Below are positions 25,877 through 38,117 of a stretch of 64,000 bases of DNA, in pieces (the first letter of the stretch is position 1; every line of letters starts with the position of its first letter). The stretch is from contig PSQN01000003.1 in assembly GCA_002989075.1 (NCBI GenBank), positions 1,554,340 to 1,618,339 on the forward strand. Direction: 5' to 3'. The notes below the pieces were generated by a model. It saw only the letters and a program-made list of their open reading frames with translations. It did not search any database and was not told the DNA's origin. This DNA comes from Arthonia radiata. Lineage: Eukaryota > Ascomycota > Arthoniomycetes > Arthoniales > Arthoniaceae. The translations under genes and the position numbers were made by a program.

Positions 25877-26517
25877 TACGGCTAATCTAGCTCTTACCCT
25901 TAATGTAAATGGGCGTGCTCTTGAAGCAATAAATCTAATGCAAGAGGCTATAAACAAAGATTCGATGAAGATAGGCAAGGATCATCCCGATACGCTTATG
26001 CGTTCTACCCAACTTGATATTTAGAAGAGTGAGTAACGTTAACAAGATTAGGGAGGGGGCAGGACTGGACACTGGGCTTGTGTAAGACTGGAAACCTGAG
26101 GAGAGTTGCAGAGAGAGAGACCTTGCAGGTCAGAACGTATAGAGAGAATATAATTTGCCTGAAGTACAGCCTTATAGCATCGTATAATGCCCTGCCAGCC
26201 TCAAGTCTGTCTTCTAACGAAAAGTGCTGTTCTGGCTAGTATAGCGCTCCCTCAACACGGACAAGCAGGGGGGAAACCTAATCTCGTTGCCTACTTCCTC
26301 TGCTACCACATCCGCGCTACCGGGGCTGTCCACGGCGTTGGCGCAACCTCATCCTCCGTACCTTGCGGTTCGCTCGTCTGCTCCGCTTAGGAATTTCGCC
26401 TGTTCTGGCGCTTCACTTGTAAATACCCAGGGCTCGGGCGCACTTGCCTCATGCGTAGAAACTTTAGACTTCCGACTGCGCTTTCCCGATCTGGCCTCTC
26501 TGACGGCCTCTTGCTCC

Positions 26518-28041
26518 CTACGCTTTTGTACGCGCTTCCTTAAGGTCTTCGTAGCTCATAATTTTCGCTTTCCCTAGTACCATCGACTTAGCACTTCGTC
26601 GAGCTTTAGCTTTGTCGTTAGTTTGGAGCAAGAACCGTATCTGATCTTCCTGGAGAGAGCCCCTTGTAAATGATGTTTGGGCAGCCTTAGCAAGCTTCTG
26701 CAAATGTCTCTGGAGGTTCCGTTTGTTCGTCTCGTCAAGCGCGTGAGCATCTCGTTCGACGATAAGATCTTGCAGCAACGTTAAGGCCTCTGCTGATACC
26801 GGCGTGGCAGGCGACTGCAGTGCCGCTTGTTGCAGTGCCGCATCTTGCGGGATAGGTCTCGCTTTGACCTCACGGGCATCTGTCGATCCATTTAGAGTAC
26901 TCGGCATGTCCCTAAGTACCCTATCCGGATTAAATGGGAACAAGCTAGCTTTACTCTATCCTGCAAGGATGTTACTCTGACTAAATGCTTTTTCTCTCGC
27001 AGGGCTATACAGGGCGGTGAAATGCTCCTTGCCGACTTTATTCACACCCCCTCGTTCTAGTCGTTCGACATACTTACGGTAGGCTGCCTTCAGCGGGCCA
27101 AATACTGCGATGTTACAAGGCTGGAGCTTATACGAGGTGTGCGAGGGGAGACGACACAATATAATGTCGTTAGCGAAGCAGAATTCTAACACCCCGAGCG
27201 TCTCGTATTTACCGAAGCCGTCACAGATTAGAAAACGGGGCTTCTAGCCAGCTCGTTGCCTCGTTTAAGGATCGAACACACGCTTAAGCTACTCTAGGCT
27301 AATATTTAAATCTGTGTATCCGGATTCAGACCACGCGTAGTGCTACCTAGGCGTAGAGAATGTGGTCTAGTTACTGCGATGGGTGGTAGCTGGCTAAATA
27401 ATTATAGGTCGCAGATACCTACCGTCGCTACTAATACACTTAATCGCAGTTACAGTCGTCCGTTTGACACGCGCCCCCCTATATTTTCGCGTGTCGTTCT
27501 TATTTGTGAGGACTTTAACGAAGCCGGGCATAGACAGCATGACTCCGGTCTCGTCCATATTGTAGACATTTTCCGCGACAATCCGCGGATTCTGGAGTAT
27601 CTTCTCAACCACCTCAAACCAGTGAGTGATCTTCTTATAGATATTTTTATCGTGCCGGTTCTAATCTAAAGCTGTGACTCTTCTCGCATGAAGCTCTGGA
27701 TACCGGTTCTCAAACGCTTTGGCCCAGTTTCTGCCTGGAGGGTTGGATGGCCTACTTGACTCGGGCCGCTGCCGTGTGGCACAAAAGGCTAGTGCAGGTA
27801 TATGCTTGATGCGAACAGGTTGTCCGAAATAAGACATCTGCAACAAGAAGTCAACGACAGCTTTATCTTCGGATAGAGAAAGATACTGCTGGCTTTGCGC
27901 CTTTTCTTCAATTGATCGTCGTCCCCGCGCGCGGTAATAAAGAGTAGAACGTGCAACACCGCCGTAATCTGCTAAAGCACGGTATGACTTGGGCATAGCA
28001 ACCGGGACGCCTTGCGCCAGTACTTGACTGGCTCTATCCAT
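26518..28041 (-). pseudogene. Pogo/Fot-type DDE transposase, broken
   Basis: The start is ATG 28039-28041 (MDRASQVLAQG). The N-terminal part has a psq/CENP-B-like helix-turn-helix (YRALADYGGVARSTLYYRARG, then NWAKAFENRYPELHARR). The DDE region follows with VYNMDETGVML (first Asp, about 27560), LICDGFGKYETL (second, about 27230) and LPSHTSYKLQPCNIAVFGPLK (about 27140-27080), where the third catalytic Asp usual in PLDVAVF-type motifs reads Asn. The C-terminal helical part (26943-26518) is open. About eight in-frame stops, mostly TGG-to-TAG, break it. With the missing catalytic Asp it cannot transpose itself. TA-flanked inverted repeats at 28548-28609 and 21740-21801 fit this family. Confidence 0.82.
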
Positions 28042-28174
28042 ATGTAATACGACAGACAAAGAGGTACAAGCTAACACCGAGCAATCAGCACTTGGGACGA
28101 TAACAGCCTAATTACATTAGAAGGTTCTAGAACTATGGTACTGCGCCACATTTTGCGGAAAGGCACGTGCGCCA

Positions 28175-28547
28175 GCACTCGCTTATGCATAATAAGGTAC
28201 AACTTAGTCGGTGTAGATGAGCTGCCTCTGCCCGACGGCACGCCGTAGTATCTTTTGTAACAGATTGACAATCTGATAGAGAAGCAGATAGAGAATCTAG
28301 AGTTGTAGACAGACTTCTTATAAACGTGCAAATGGGAGAGTGTCAGAACACTGCTGGTGCCAGTGTCATAGAATTGCGTGTGTTCTTCCTAATCTGGAAG
28401 ACGTCCGGTGCTTGACACAAGGTCGAGCCAAGACTCCGGCTATCGAATATCCTGACACTATGTAGCTTGTGTAGCACCAACAAGACGTGTCATGAAAGTT
28501 GAGACTGCATCCAGGAAACATGGACGCAGATTTCCAACAGAGAGTCA
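28175..28547. other. 5' noncoding end of the pogo-type segment
   Basis: Lies between the transposase and its terminal repeat. About 28245-28335 is an inverted match to 21815-21905. The stretch 28340-28547 has no counterpart on the left, so it is either an insertion of about 215 bp here or a deletion there. No gene is supported. Confidence 0.45.
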
Positions 28548-28609
28548 AGAGCCTCGGACTATAAATCTGTCCCGCGACAGGGTGCGTCCCTCCACGCAGG
28601 GATGGACGT
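28548..28609 (-). repeat. Right terminal inverted repeat of the pogo-type segment
   Basis: The inverted partner of 21740-21801 with about two mismatches. It ends GGATGGACGT and is followed by TA at 28610-28611. Confidence 0.85.
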
Positions 28610-28632
28610 TAGAGTGTTTATGTAGGGTACTT

Positions 28633-28815
28633 ATAAAGCTAGTTATATAATAAGGCTAGTTATATAATAAGGCTAGTTATATAATAAGGCTAGTTATATA
28701 ATAAGGCTAGTTATATAATAAGGCTAGTCATATAACAAGGCTAGTTATAAACAAGGCTAGTCATATAACAAGACTAGTTATATAACAAGGCTAGTTATAT
28801 AACAAGGCTAGTGTA
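28633..28815. repeat. Minisatellite, 17-bp unit (left array)
   Basis: About 11 tandem copies of a unit like AAGGCTAGTTATATAAT, with ATAA/ACAA variants. The same unit forms the larger array at 35002-35951, so the two flank the Gypsy insertion and a short unique spacer. Confidence 0.85.
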
Positions 28816-28923
28816 AGAGGGCGAACTGATGACAGCAGGGACGCAATGCCAAGAGCTCTATTCAATTGTAGATACAAAGAGGATCAGATACAGAACAAGA
28901 ACAAGAGGTCGGGCGATGCCCCT

Positions 28924-29193
28924 TGTTGGGATTCAAGGCCGACAAGAGGTGGACTGGGCACTGTCAGTTCCTGAATCACTGCCTGAGTTGATACGTAACA
29001 AGCTAGAAGGTGACAGGCAAACCTGCGCTAGACCATATTGGGCTAGGCTTAGCAAAGGAACATTGGTACATAAGCTCTCCCGTTGATAGTCCTTCTTTGC
29101 TCTTTACACAAAGTCTTGTTAATAGGAATCAGCAACTCTTGCATCGACCCTAGTCCAGTCTAGTCTTATCTAGCCTAGCTTCCACTACTAACA
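28924..29193 (+). repeat. 5' LTR of the Gypsy element
   Basis: 270 bp, TGTTGGGATTC..CTACTACTAACA, matching 34559-34828. The outer duplication CCCCT is at 28919-28923. Confidence 0.92.
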
Positions 29194-32100
29194 TTACTTT
29201 GCGTCTTTACCAACTTCGCCAGCAGTCGGTTAACTGCCCCCAGTCAAGCCTAGCTCTAGAACGTTTACCGCTGCGTAAGACGTCTAAGAAGAACATATGA
29301 CCATTAACTAAGACGGATCACCGTCCTCCCAGTTTTCTAGTCCAGCATTCTAACAAATCCAAGACCGTGCTCGTTCACTAGAAGAACAGTCACCATTCCA
29401 GCAAACCACCAACATGCCTAACGCCCAGAACCAAGACAACCCTGTTACCCCTCTACTTCCTCCTCCAGATTAGTGGACTCCTACCACACTTAATTCTCCA
29501 GCACTCATAGCCGCAGCCTTCCGGGCTAACATAAATCGTGCTGCACAGGTCCTACGCCCAGCCTATAAAGGTACTGCTGCAGGAGCTACTCAAGCAGCGG
29601 TCCCAGCTGACTACCAGGAGAGCATCGCAATGATTGCTTAAGCTCTCCATGCCTTGTCTCAACTAGGCCCGAATCGACAGTCACCAAAGATCTAGCACCC
29701 TAATCTATTTAATAGTAATCCCGAGACCCTTCGCTCCTTTATCACCTCGTACCAGAACAAGCTTGCCAGAAACGCAAGTCAGTTCACTTCTGGACGAGCC
29801 CAAGTCGCATACGGATACTCTTGCCTAACGAACAAGGTCAAGGCACAGATATTTCACGAATTCCGCTTCCTTAAAGATACTAAGTTCCTAGACAACCTTA
29901 TTAACAGAGAAGGCTTTATTAAGGCCCTCTGTATTCGTTTCGCCGACCCCGGTCTCCAAGCACAAGCCGACTATAAACTCTTTACGATTCAGCAAGCGGG
30001 CCGCCGTTTTACTGACTATCTCACTAAATTCGAGCAAACCTGTCACGATTCGTCCTTCGCTGACTCTTACGAAACACTCCTCCGACCCCTTCAGAATGGT
30101 ATGAGTTACGAGCTCAAGACTGTAATAGTATCAATAGAGTACGAAGAAACCTACGACGCCTTTATCTAATAAGCTAAGAAGGTTGACGCCAAGCTTGCTC
30201 AGATCGAGGCTACCAAGCTACGTTCCTTTAACAATAGTAAGTTTACTACTTAGGCCAAAGAAACTCCTAAGTCGAACCAGACACAGTACCAGGATCGCAA
30301 GACGACTCCGAATAAGTTAACCCAAGCCCCTCCATTCTCAGCTCCTCGTTACGCGTCTACGTCCCGCACCCCGGCTTATCCCCCTGCTTCCACTAAAAAA
30401 ACCGTTATACAAGGCGGTTTAAAGATAGACCTCGACGAAGCATCTAACGAGAAGGATAAGTCTAATAGACTTACTAGCCGTGCTAAGGAAGCTCGTATGA
30501 AGCTCGGTCGCTGCCTCCGCTGCAATAAGTCGGGACACATCGCTATTAAGTGCCCTCTTGGCTTCGACTCTCGTATAGCTACTATCTAGACTCCTTAGCT
30601 CCTAACCTACGATAAGCAGTTAAAAGAGTAGTCCCTGACTTAAGCCGCTGTCAGGGACCTTCCTATAAGTTAGCCCTTAGAAGCTTGCTAACAGACCTAA
30701 GACTAGAGCTTAGAATGGATATAAAACGAAACTGTTATGCTTACGTAGACGTCTCTATATCTTAGAGTGAAACACGAGCTCTTCTCGATTTAGGTGCTTC
30801 CGGCTTTGCCTTCATTAATAGCTTTCTTGCGCGTAAAATTAACGCTACCGTATACAAACTCCCTACACTAATCTCTCTTCGCGGCTTTAACGCCGACAGT
30901 CGAACTACAATCTCTCGAGCTACAGTCTTTAAGATATACATTGGCCGTTACCGCGAAACCCTTGCCGCCTTCGTAATGTACAACCCAAAGAACGCCCTTA
31001 TTCTTGGTCTCCCTTGGCTCGAGAAGCACAACCCCTTCATCGATTGGCAAACTAATCAAGTTACTTTCGGCCTACACTGTATTGAAGCAGGTTACTGCGA
31101 GTTCGAGACTACCGTCCTATATTACTAAACCTTATAGTACAAGCATTACCCAGAAACGACAAGCGCCGCTACTAGCACAAGCCATTCAGCTAATTAGGTT
31201 TGCTTAGGTCGCGACCTGACTAAAGGAGTCTTAGCCTATAAGAAGTTACCTCGCCGACCTAGTTCCGCGAAATACTATTCTAAAACAGCAACGCAGAGAC
31301 TCCTTGAAGCAAGATTAGCAACAACAACGGCCCAGAACTCTAGGATTACTAAGGTTAATGCGCAGTCATTCTATAATGCTGTACGACAGGAAGGATTAAA
31401 ATTCTTCTCCCTGAGTCTTTATGCCCTCGACGTTGCCCTACGAATCGATAAGCCCCGCCGAGAGATACTACGAGTCTGCGTTAGTAACGCCTCAATAATT
31501 ATTCTAAAGGACGCTAACTCACAAGACCACTTACTATCCCAATACTATAAGTTTTTTAATATGTTTGATCGAAAGGAAGCGAACATACTTCTACCTTACT
31601 GACTCTAGGACCACGCAATCGATCTCGAGAAGGATAGGACTCCTCCGAACAAGAAGATATATCCGATAAACTATAAATAGCTCGAGGCTCTCCGCAAGTA
31701 CCTTAACGCGAACCTCTCTAACGGCTTTATTCGTGTGTCTCGCTCCCTAGCAGCAGCCTCTGTTCTATTTATTAAAAAGTCTAATAGAGATCTCCGCTTC
31801 TGTGTTGACTATCGAGGATTAAACGAGGTAACAACAAAGAATCGCTATCCGCTCCTATTAATCTCTGAGACTCTCGATCGACTATTTAAGGCTAAGTATT
31901 ATACTAAGCTCGATATTATTGCCGCATTTAATAAGCTACGAATTAAAGAGGGCGACGAGTAGAAAACAGCCTTTTATACTCGTTACGGTCTCTTTAAGTA
32001 CCTAGTTATGCCCTTCGGTCTTTGCAATGGTCCAGTATCTTTCCAAGCCTATATTAATTACACCCTTCGCGGTCTCTTAGATAATTTCTATACGGCCTAC

Positions 32101-34558
32101 GTTAATAATATTCTAATCTATAGCAAGGATCTTAAGTCTTACCGTTAGCACGTAAAGCAAGTTCTGCAACGCCTCCGGGAATATAGTCTCTAAGTCGATA
32201 TTAGCAAATATAAATTCAAAGCACAGGAAGTTAAATACCTTAGACTCATTATCGACACAAAAGGTATCCGCATAGACCCTACTAAGGTCGCTGCTGTTAT
32301 AGAATAGCTAGTTCCTAGGCACCTTAAGGACGTTCAAGCATTCCTTAGCTTTACAAACTTCTATCGCTAATTCATACCTAAGTTCTCTAAGATTGCGCGT
32401 CCTCTCACGAACCTTACGAAAAGGGACATACCTTTCTAATAGACTAACGATTGCAAAGCTGCCTTCTAGAGAATCAAGGCTCGTTTTAAGGACGAGAGCA
32501 TTCTAGTCTACTTTAATCCTAGTCGTAAGACGGTACTAGAAACGGACTTATCGGACTTCGTTACCGCCGGTATACTTTCCCAATACGACGACGAAGGAAT
32601 TCTACGCCCGATTACGTTTATATTAAAGAAGATGCTCCCTGCCGAATATAACTACAGGATCTATAACAAAGAGCTCCTCGCAATTGTTCGTGCTTTTAAA
32701 CAGTAGACAATCGAGCTTAAATCGGTTTATAACCCTACCCTTGTTGTTACTGATTATAAGAATCTTGAGTATTTTACGACTATAAAGAAGCTTACCCGCC
32801 GTCAAGTGCGCTGGAATAAGTTCTTGTTACAATTCCAGTTTAAGATCGACTACCGACCTGGTAGACAGGGCGGCAAGCCTAATTCCCTAACTCGCCGTTC
32901 TACGGACCTACCCTAAGGACAAGAAGACGACCGTATTAAGTTCCAGAGCCAGCAAATTATTAAGCCCGAACACATACTTCGCCTAGTCGATTAAGACGAG
33001 CCTAAGCCAGAAGACGAGCCGGAAATTGATTGGGAAACTGCCTATTCCGAAGACCCCGTAACAATTAAAATTCGTGCAGCTCTCGACAACGGTTCTCGGG
33101 AATACGCGTAGTTTGAGCTCGCGGGATGCGAAAAGACAACCTACGGCTTCAAGTACAATAGTTGATATTAGGTACCTGAGTTAATCCGTCCTCAGCTTCT
33201 TAAGCATTTCTACGAGAACCCAATGTACGGACATCGTAGTGCCGATGCTCTTTTCGGATTAGTCTACCGACAATACTTCTGGTAGAGCCTCCCTCAAGAC
33301 TCCGGCACGTTTGCTCGTAGCTACTATAGCTGTAAGAGGAACAATCCAACAACAAGGAAACCTCTCGGTTTACTTTATCTACTTAAGCCGCCCTAACTTG
33401 TCTTTCGCCAGTTAACTCTAGACTTTATTGGACCCTTTTAGCCTAGCCAACACTATAGGCGTGAATGCCGCTTTGTTCTTACCGTAGTCTGCCGCCTTAG
33501 TAAGAGACACTGGTTTATTCCAATGCCCGATATTATATCAAGGACTACTGCTAAAGCATTCGTTGAATACGTGTTCCGTATTGCTGGCCTCCCGGATAGA
33601 CTTATCTCTAACTAAGGTCCATAGTTTCTTTCTAAGTTTTGGCAGAGCATGTGTACTGTACTCGGCATTAAGCATAAAGTTACAACGGCGTACTACCCCC
33701 AGACCGACGGCCAGACCGAGCGCGGCAACCGGACCCTTAAAGCATACCTTCGGCACTACGTAGGATACCTTCAAGACGATTGGGCCCAACACCTGGCTAC
33801 TGCCGAGTTCTGCATTAATAACTATATTAACGCTACGACACGTTAAACCCCGTTCTTTGCTATCTATAGCCAGCATCCGCGAATTAAGTTAGAGCCAGAA
33901 TTGGATACGATCTAGGACCGTAATACAGACCAATTTGCAGAAGACCTCGCTCGAGTTCGGAAACAGTGTGCGGAAGCTATCGTACGTTCCTAAGCCCTTA
34001 CTGCAACATACGTTAACTAGCACAGACTTCTAGCGCCTGTCTTCCGACCAGGTAACCTTGTCTTTCTTGACGTACGCTACCTTCCTCGAGCGCGCCCTAC
34101 AAAGAAGATTGACAATATCCGAGCTAGCCTATACCCTATTAATTATATAAAATATCCTACTGTAGCTATAGTTAATGTCCCGGAGGGCTGTAGTTTACCT
34201 AAACAATAGAACGTTGAGAAGATTACCCCCGCTACGCTAACGTCGTTCCCGAACCAGAATGCAGAGAATCTACCCCCGGTCTAAGTTAATAAAGATAACT
34301 CTGAATCGTACGAGGTCGAAACTATTTTAGACTTACAGTTTAGATACCGCAAGCTCCAGTACCTCGTCAAGTAGACAGGATAGGACGAGCACACATAGGA
34401 GCCTTGCTAGAACGTCGACAACGCTTAAGAGGCAATTAAGACCTTTCATAACACAAATCTAGACAAGCTAGGCCCTGAGACGACTCTTCAGCAAATAGAG
34501 CACCACCTAAGAAGCATGGCAGCTTGCAGGAGCAAGCCCCTAGAAAAAGGGGGGGTAA

Positions 34559-34828
34559 TATTAGGATTCAAGGCCGACAAGAGGTAGACTGGGCACTGTT
34601 AGTTCCTAAGTTACTGCCTAAGTTAATACGTAACAAGCTAGAAGGTAACAGGCAAACCTGCGCTAAACCATATTGGGCTAGGCTTAGCAAAGGAACATTG
34701 GTACATAAGCTCTCCCGTTGATAGTCCTTCTTTGCTCTTTACGCAAAGTCTTGTTGATAGGAATCAGCAACTCTTGTATCGACCCTAGTCCAGTCTAGTC
34801 TTGTCCAGCCTAGCTTCTACTACTAACA
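34559..34828 (+). repeat. 3' LTR of the Gypsy element
   Basis: 270 bp matching 28924-29193 with transition-only differences. It follows the polypurine tract directly and is followed by CCCCT at 34829-34833. Confidence 0.92.
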
Positions 34829-34833
34829 CCCCT

Positions 34834-35001
34834 ATATATGTCAAGAGGATCCAAATCACCTGACAGATGCGCTGAACTAGAAACAGGAAAGCTAGGGGCA
34901 ATGGTGCGGTTAGGATGTATCGGGAACGTTGGTCGGAAATTGCGATGATGCGCCAAGCGCTCGGAGGCCTAGCGCTCGGAGGGCCTGGGACGGGTTTATA
35001 A
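34834..35001. other. Unique spacer between Gypsy element and right minisatellite
   Basis: About 170 bp with no gene. A small doubled motif, GCGCTCGGAGG, occurs near 34958-34983. Confidence 0.5.
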
Positions 35002-35951
35002 TAGCTAGTTATATAACAAGGCTAGTTATATAACAAGGCTAGTTATATAACAAGGCTAGTCATATAACAAGGCTAGTTATATAACAAGGCTAGTTATATA
35101 ACAAGGCTAGTTATATAACAAGGCTACTTATATAATAAGGCTACTTATATAATAAGGCTACTTATATAATAATGCTACTTATATAATAAGGCTACTTATA
35201 TAATAACGCTACTTATATAATAAGGCTACTTATATAATAAGGCTACTTATATAATAAGGCTACTTATATAATAACGCTACTTATATAATAACGCTACTTA
35301 TATAATAAGGCTACTTATGTAATAACGCTACTTATCTAATAAAGCTACTTATATAATAACGCTACTTATATAATAACGCTACTTATATAATAACGCTACT
35401 TATATAATAACGCTACTTATATAATAAGGCTACTGTAACGCCGGTCGCTGGGAGGACCAAACTAAGGCTCACTTGCCTTGTGTGCTTGTCGACCTTGGTG
35501 GTGGGTGTCTCGTGTGCTAGAGACTGAAAGGCAGGAGAGGCAAGACAGATTACAGAGGGTGAGAGGGGCTTGACTGAAGTAGACAGAAGGTGAAGTACGT
35601 TACCTGAATATGGTTGAGGAACTCGTATTCAGATGTTGAGTTGACAGACTGAAGTCTATCCTTAGGTTGGTTATCAGTCTGGCTATATAGTCTAAGGTAC
35701 ATTGGTATGTCCCGCTAGGGGACGTAGTAGACGTATAGCCCTGTATCCGTCCTAGGCGTCTTTAACGCCCTATGGACGTAGTAGACGTGCAGATTGGATA
35801 CGTCTTCGACGTCTTCCTCTGATTGGTGCATCCTGGTTTGGGGCTCAGTCTGGCCTCGTGTGTTTCCTGTTTGGGTTTAGGCAAGGCGGACTCGTAACAG
35901 CTACTTATATAACAAGGCTACTTATTAGACTTCTTATATAATAAGGCTAAG
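35002..35951. repeat. Minisatellite, 17-bp unit (right array), interrupted by a solo LTR
   Basis: About 25 tandem units run from 35002 to 35433 and a few more from 35900 to 35951. Units shift along the array from GGCTAGTTATATAACAA to GGCTACTTATATAATAA and CGCTACTTATATAATAA, so variants spread locally. The same unit forms the array 28633-28815. Confidence 0.88.
35434..35899. mobile_element. Solo LTR, family B, inside the minisatellite (fossil)
   Basis: A 466-bp unit beginning TGTAACGCCGG and ending CTCGTAACA, flanked by GCTAC at 35429-35433 and 35900-35904. GCTAC is also part of the satellite unit, so the duplication alone is weak, but the TG..CA ends and the clean interruption of the array support a solo LTR. 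A partial relative starts at 40252. Confidence 0.78.
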
Positions 35952-36485
35952 GTAATATATAGATTCTATAGGATTAGATTCTTTAGATTCTATAGAATTA
36001 GATTCTTTAGATTCTATAGGATTAGATTCTATATAGACTTTATTTCTAGACTTTATTTCTATATAGACTTTGCTTCTATATAGACTTTGTTTCTATATAG
36101 AGTAATTCTATATGTAGGATTAGATTCTATATAGGATTAGATTCTTTGTTTCTGTATAGAGTAATTCTATATATATAGACTTTGTTTCTATATAGACTTT
36201 GTTTCTATATAGACTTTGTTTCTATATAGACTTTGTTTCTATATAGACTTTGTTGCTAGATAGACTTTGTTTCTAGATAGACTTTGTTTCTACACAGGCT
36301 TTGTTTCTATATAGGTTTTATTTCTACATAGACTTTATTTCTATATAGAGTAATTCTCTATATAGAATTAGTTTAGCATTGTTTTCTATAGAAGCAGTTT
36401 CTATGTAGACTCCCGTTCTATGTAGACTCCCGTTCTATGTAGACTCCCGTCCTATGTAGACTCCCGTCCTATATAGACTCTCTGC
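35952..36485. repeat. Second tandem repeat, TATAGACTTTGTTTC-type unit
   Basis: Irregular tandem units of about 16-17 bp (CTATATAGACTTTGTTT and variants such as ATTAGATTCTATAGG and TATGTAGACTCCCGTTC). It adjoins the 17-bp minisatellite and has no coding potential. Confidence 0.75.
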
Positions 36486-38117
36486 CTGTATAGATTCTAA
36501 ACCGTTCTTAATTCTAAGATTAATAATTTCAGCAATAGTAAGAATCTGGACGGTGCTAATAACCTAGTTCTCTACAGCAATCTCTTATACCCAGCTTTTG
36601 CAAGATCTACTTCTTAGACATGCTAGTGGCGACACTATACTGTACACCGACACGTGCGCCCGTTCTTCCGAGCTACGCAGACAGTTGCTAGCTGTGGCTG
36701 CTGTTGCGCACTACGTCTCAGAAGTCTCTTTTTGCTGGCCAACCGTGTCTTGCCCCAAAGTATCAAAGCTGTACCCGCGCCGGCAGTAGCAGCTCCTTTG
36801 CCTCTGTGACTAACCAGATCTGTTCTCCATCTTAACAGAATGCTCTGTCCCTCGAAATTGATGTGTATCAAGTGTACGCTATCTCTTTTCGTGCAGCTTC
36901 TAACTACAAATAGGAGGAGTCAGCTACCCTCGCCGCCGAAGCAAACTCAGAGCGCCTACAGGGCAAGGGTGTCCTGTCGTGTATCAAGCTCGATTGCACT
37001 TTCGACTGGTACCGCTTCCTTAACAGTTGCTCCGTTCCCTTGACGGGCCGCAGTATGATAATCCAGCTTCGGGGCCCAGGTCGACGTTCCGGGTTGATAC
37101 ACGTCGGATAGTTTTCTTAACCTATATCCCTTGATTTATGATGCGTTCCTCCGCCGAGCTTCATTGTTGTGTATGCGTTCTGGCAGCAGAGCTCCAGAAG
37201 GCGATAGTTCTTGCCAGAGGGAGAGGTCTTGGGTCTATAGGAGCCCCTATCGACAGGCGACACACCTACCCGCGTCGTTGAACGCGTATGAGCTCTCGGT
37301 GCGAGTGAGATAGACAGAGTAGACTCTAAGCGCTCTATTTATATCAAAAAGTCGCAAATTTTGATACCTCGGAGGCTTCTACTCTATATCAATGGATAGT
37401 GAAATGTGGATTGGGGACCGCAGCTACTATGAGGTTCTGACTCATGTAGTTCTGACACTGACAGGAATTTGCACGACGCTAGTTACGTAAGCCTCGTAAG
37501 CTGAACTAAATTACACCTATTGGACTCTCTGGTAGAAGCATTACGTCTGTAAGTGCAATCATAAAATGCATCACTCTTCTACTAGACGGTTGCATACTAA
37601 GGAATGTAAAGGTAACGTAAATTGAGGCTATACAATAATCCTTCAATGTGTGGGAAAGTACAGTCCCAGCCCTACCCAATCTCTAGCCCTACCTAATATC
37701 TCGCCTCACCCGATATCTCGCCTTGCTCATTTTCTACCCATAAAACAATACCAGAGCATCCCGTACCAACCCTCCTGGGACATCGTACTTTATTTTCTTG
37801 CAGAGCAAGTTTGCTTGCGCAGTAATATGTACCGTTTACGTGTTCGTAGTTTTAGTATATAACTAGCATAACAGTAGGACAGCGTACCAAGCAGACAGCT
37901 TGTATGTTCTCTGGTCGTCTTACAAAGCTAGTATCTGCTAATGTGCTTCGGCAGGCACCTCGACCGGCGACAAGGCGCCCAGAGTTCAGCTATTAACGCC
38001 CGCCGGACATAACAATTAAGAGCTAGAAGCCCGCACCCCGGCCTACTAAGGCTGTAGCGGTTTTTAAGATATTGTGCTTAAACATATAGAAAAGCTTGTA
38101 ACGAGTAGTCTGTATTC
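36486..38117. other. Gene-poor stretch downstream of the sirtuin
   Basis: Open frames at 36598-36789, 36635-36871 and 37650-37862 are short and show no known domain. Intron-like signals (CTAAC..ACAG near 36810-36838) hint at a decayed gene around 36600-37100, but nothing can be assigned. A repeat at about 37420-37490 has an inverted partner near 41733-41815. Confidence 0.4.
37420..37490 (-). repeat. Inverted-repeat partner, left of the sirtuin
   Basis: The segment around TTCTGACACTGACAGG..TTACGTAAGCCTCGT is roughly 75 percent identical to the reverse complement of 41733-41815. The pair brackets the sirtuin gene. No target duplication was recognised. Confidence 0.5.

Larger units (their letters stand above)
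21740..28609 (-). mobile_element. Pogo/Tc1-mariner-type inverted-repeat segment holding an NLR gene and a transposase
   Basis: The ends are matching inverted repeats beginning ACGTCCATCCCTGC, with TA dinucleotides directly outside both ends (21738-21739 and 28610-28611), as in Tc1/mariner insertions. The first 62 bp match at about 60 positions. Inverted similarity continues discontinuously inward (21815-21905 with 28245-28335; 22141-22207 with about 28108-28175). Inside lie the NLR gene 22734-26024 and a pogo-type transposase (28041-26518). No other copy of the repeat was seen near the transposase 3' end (26.0-26.5 kb). Either this is a single 6.9-kb element that has captured a receptor gene, or a truncated second copy was inserted in opposite orientation on the left of the receptor. 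Confidence 0.6.
28924..34828 (+). mobile_element. Gypsy-type LTR retrotransposon, structurally whole, broken (fossil)
   Basis: A 5.9-kb element with two 270-bp LTRs (28924-29193, 34559-34828) and a perfect target duplication, CCCCT, at 28919-28923 and 34829-34833. A polypurine tract (GAAAAAGGGGGGG) precedes the right LTR. Parts in order on the plus strand: gag (about 29410-30600, with a CCHC knuckle at about 30510), protease (about 30720-30900), reverse transcriptase (about 31680-32430), RNase H (about 32450-32900) and integrase (about 33180-34000). The order PR-RT-RH-IN places it in Gypsy (Metaviridae), Tf1/chromovirus-like. The coding region is broken well over ten times. The LTRs differ by about 6 percent, all transitions, so RIP rather than time explains the divergence; insertion was probably fairly recent when RIP struck. 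Confidence 0.92.

Noticed and set aside
28633-35951. Regular short repeats suggestive of a CRISPR array
   Set aside because: Units are head-to-tail without unique spacers, in a eukaryotic context; they are minisatellites.
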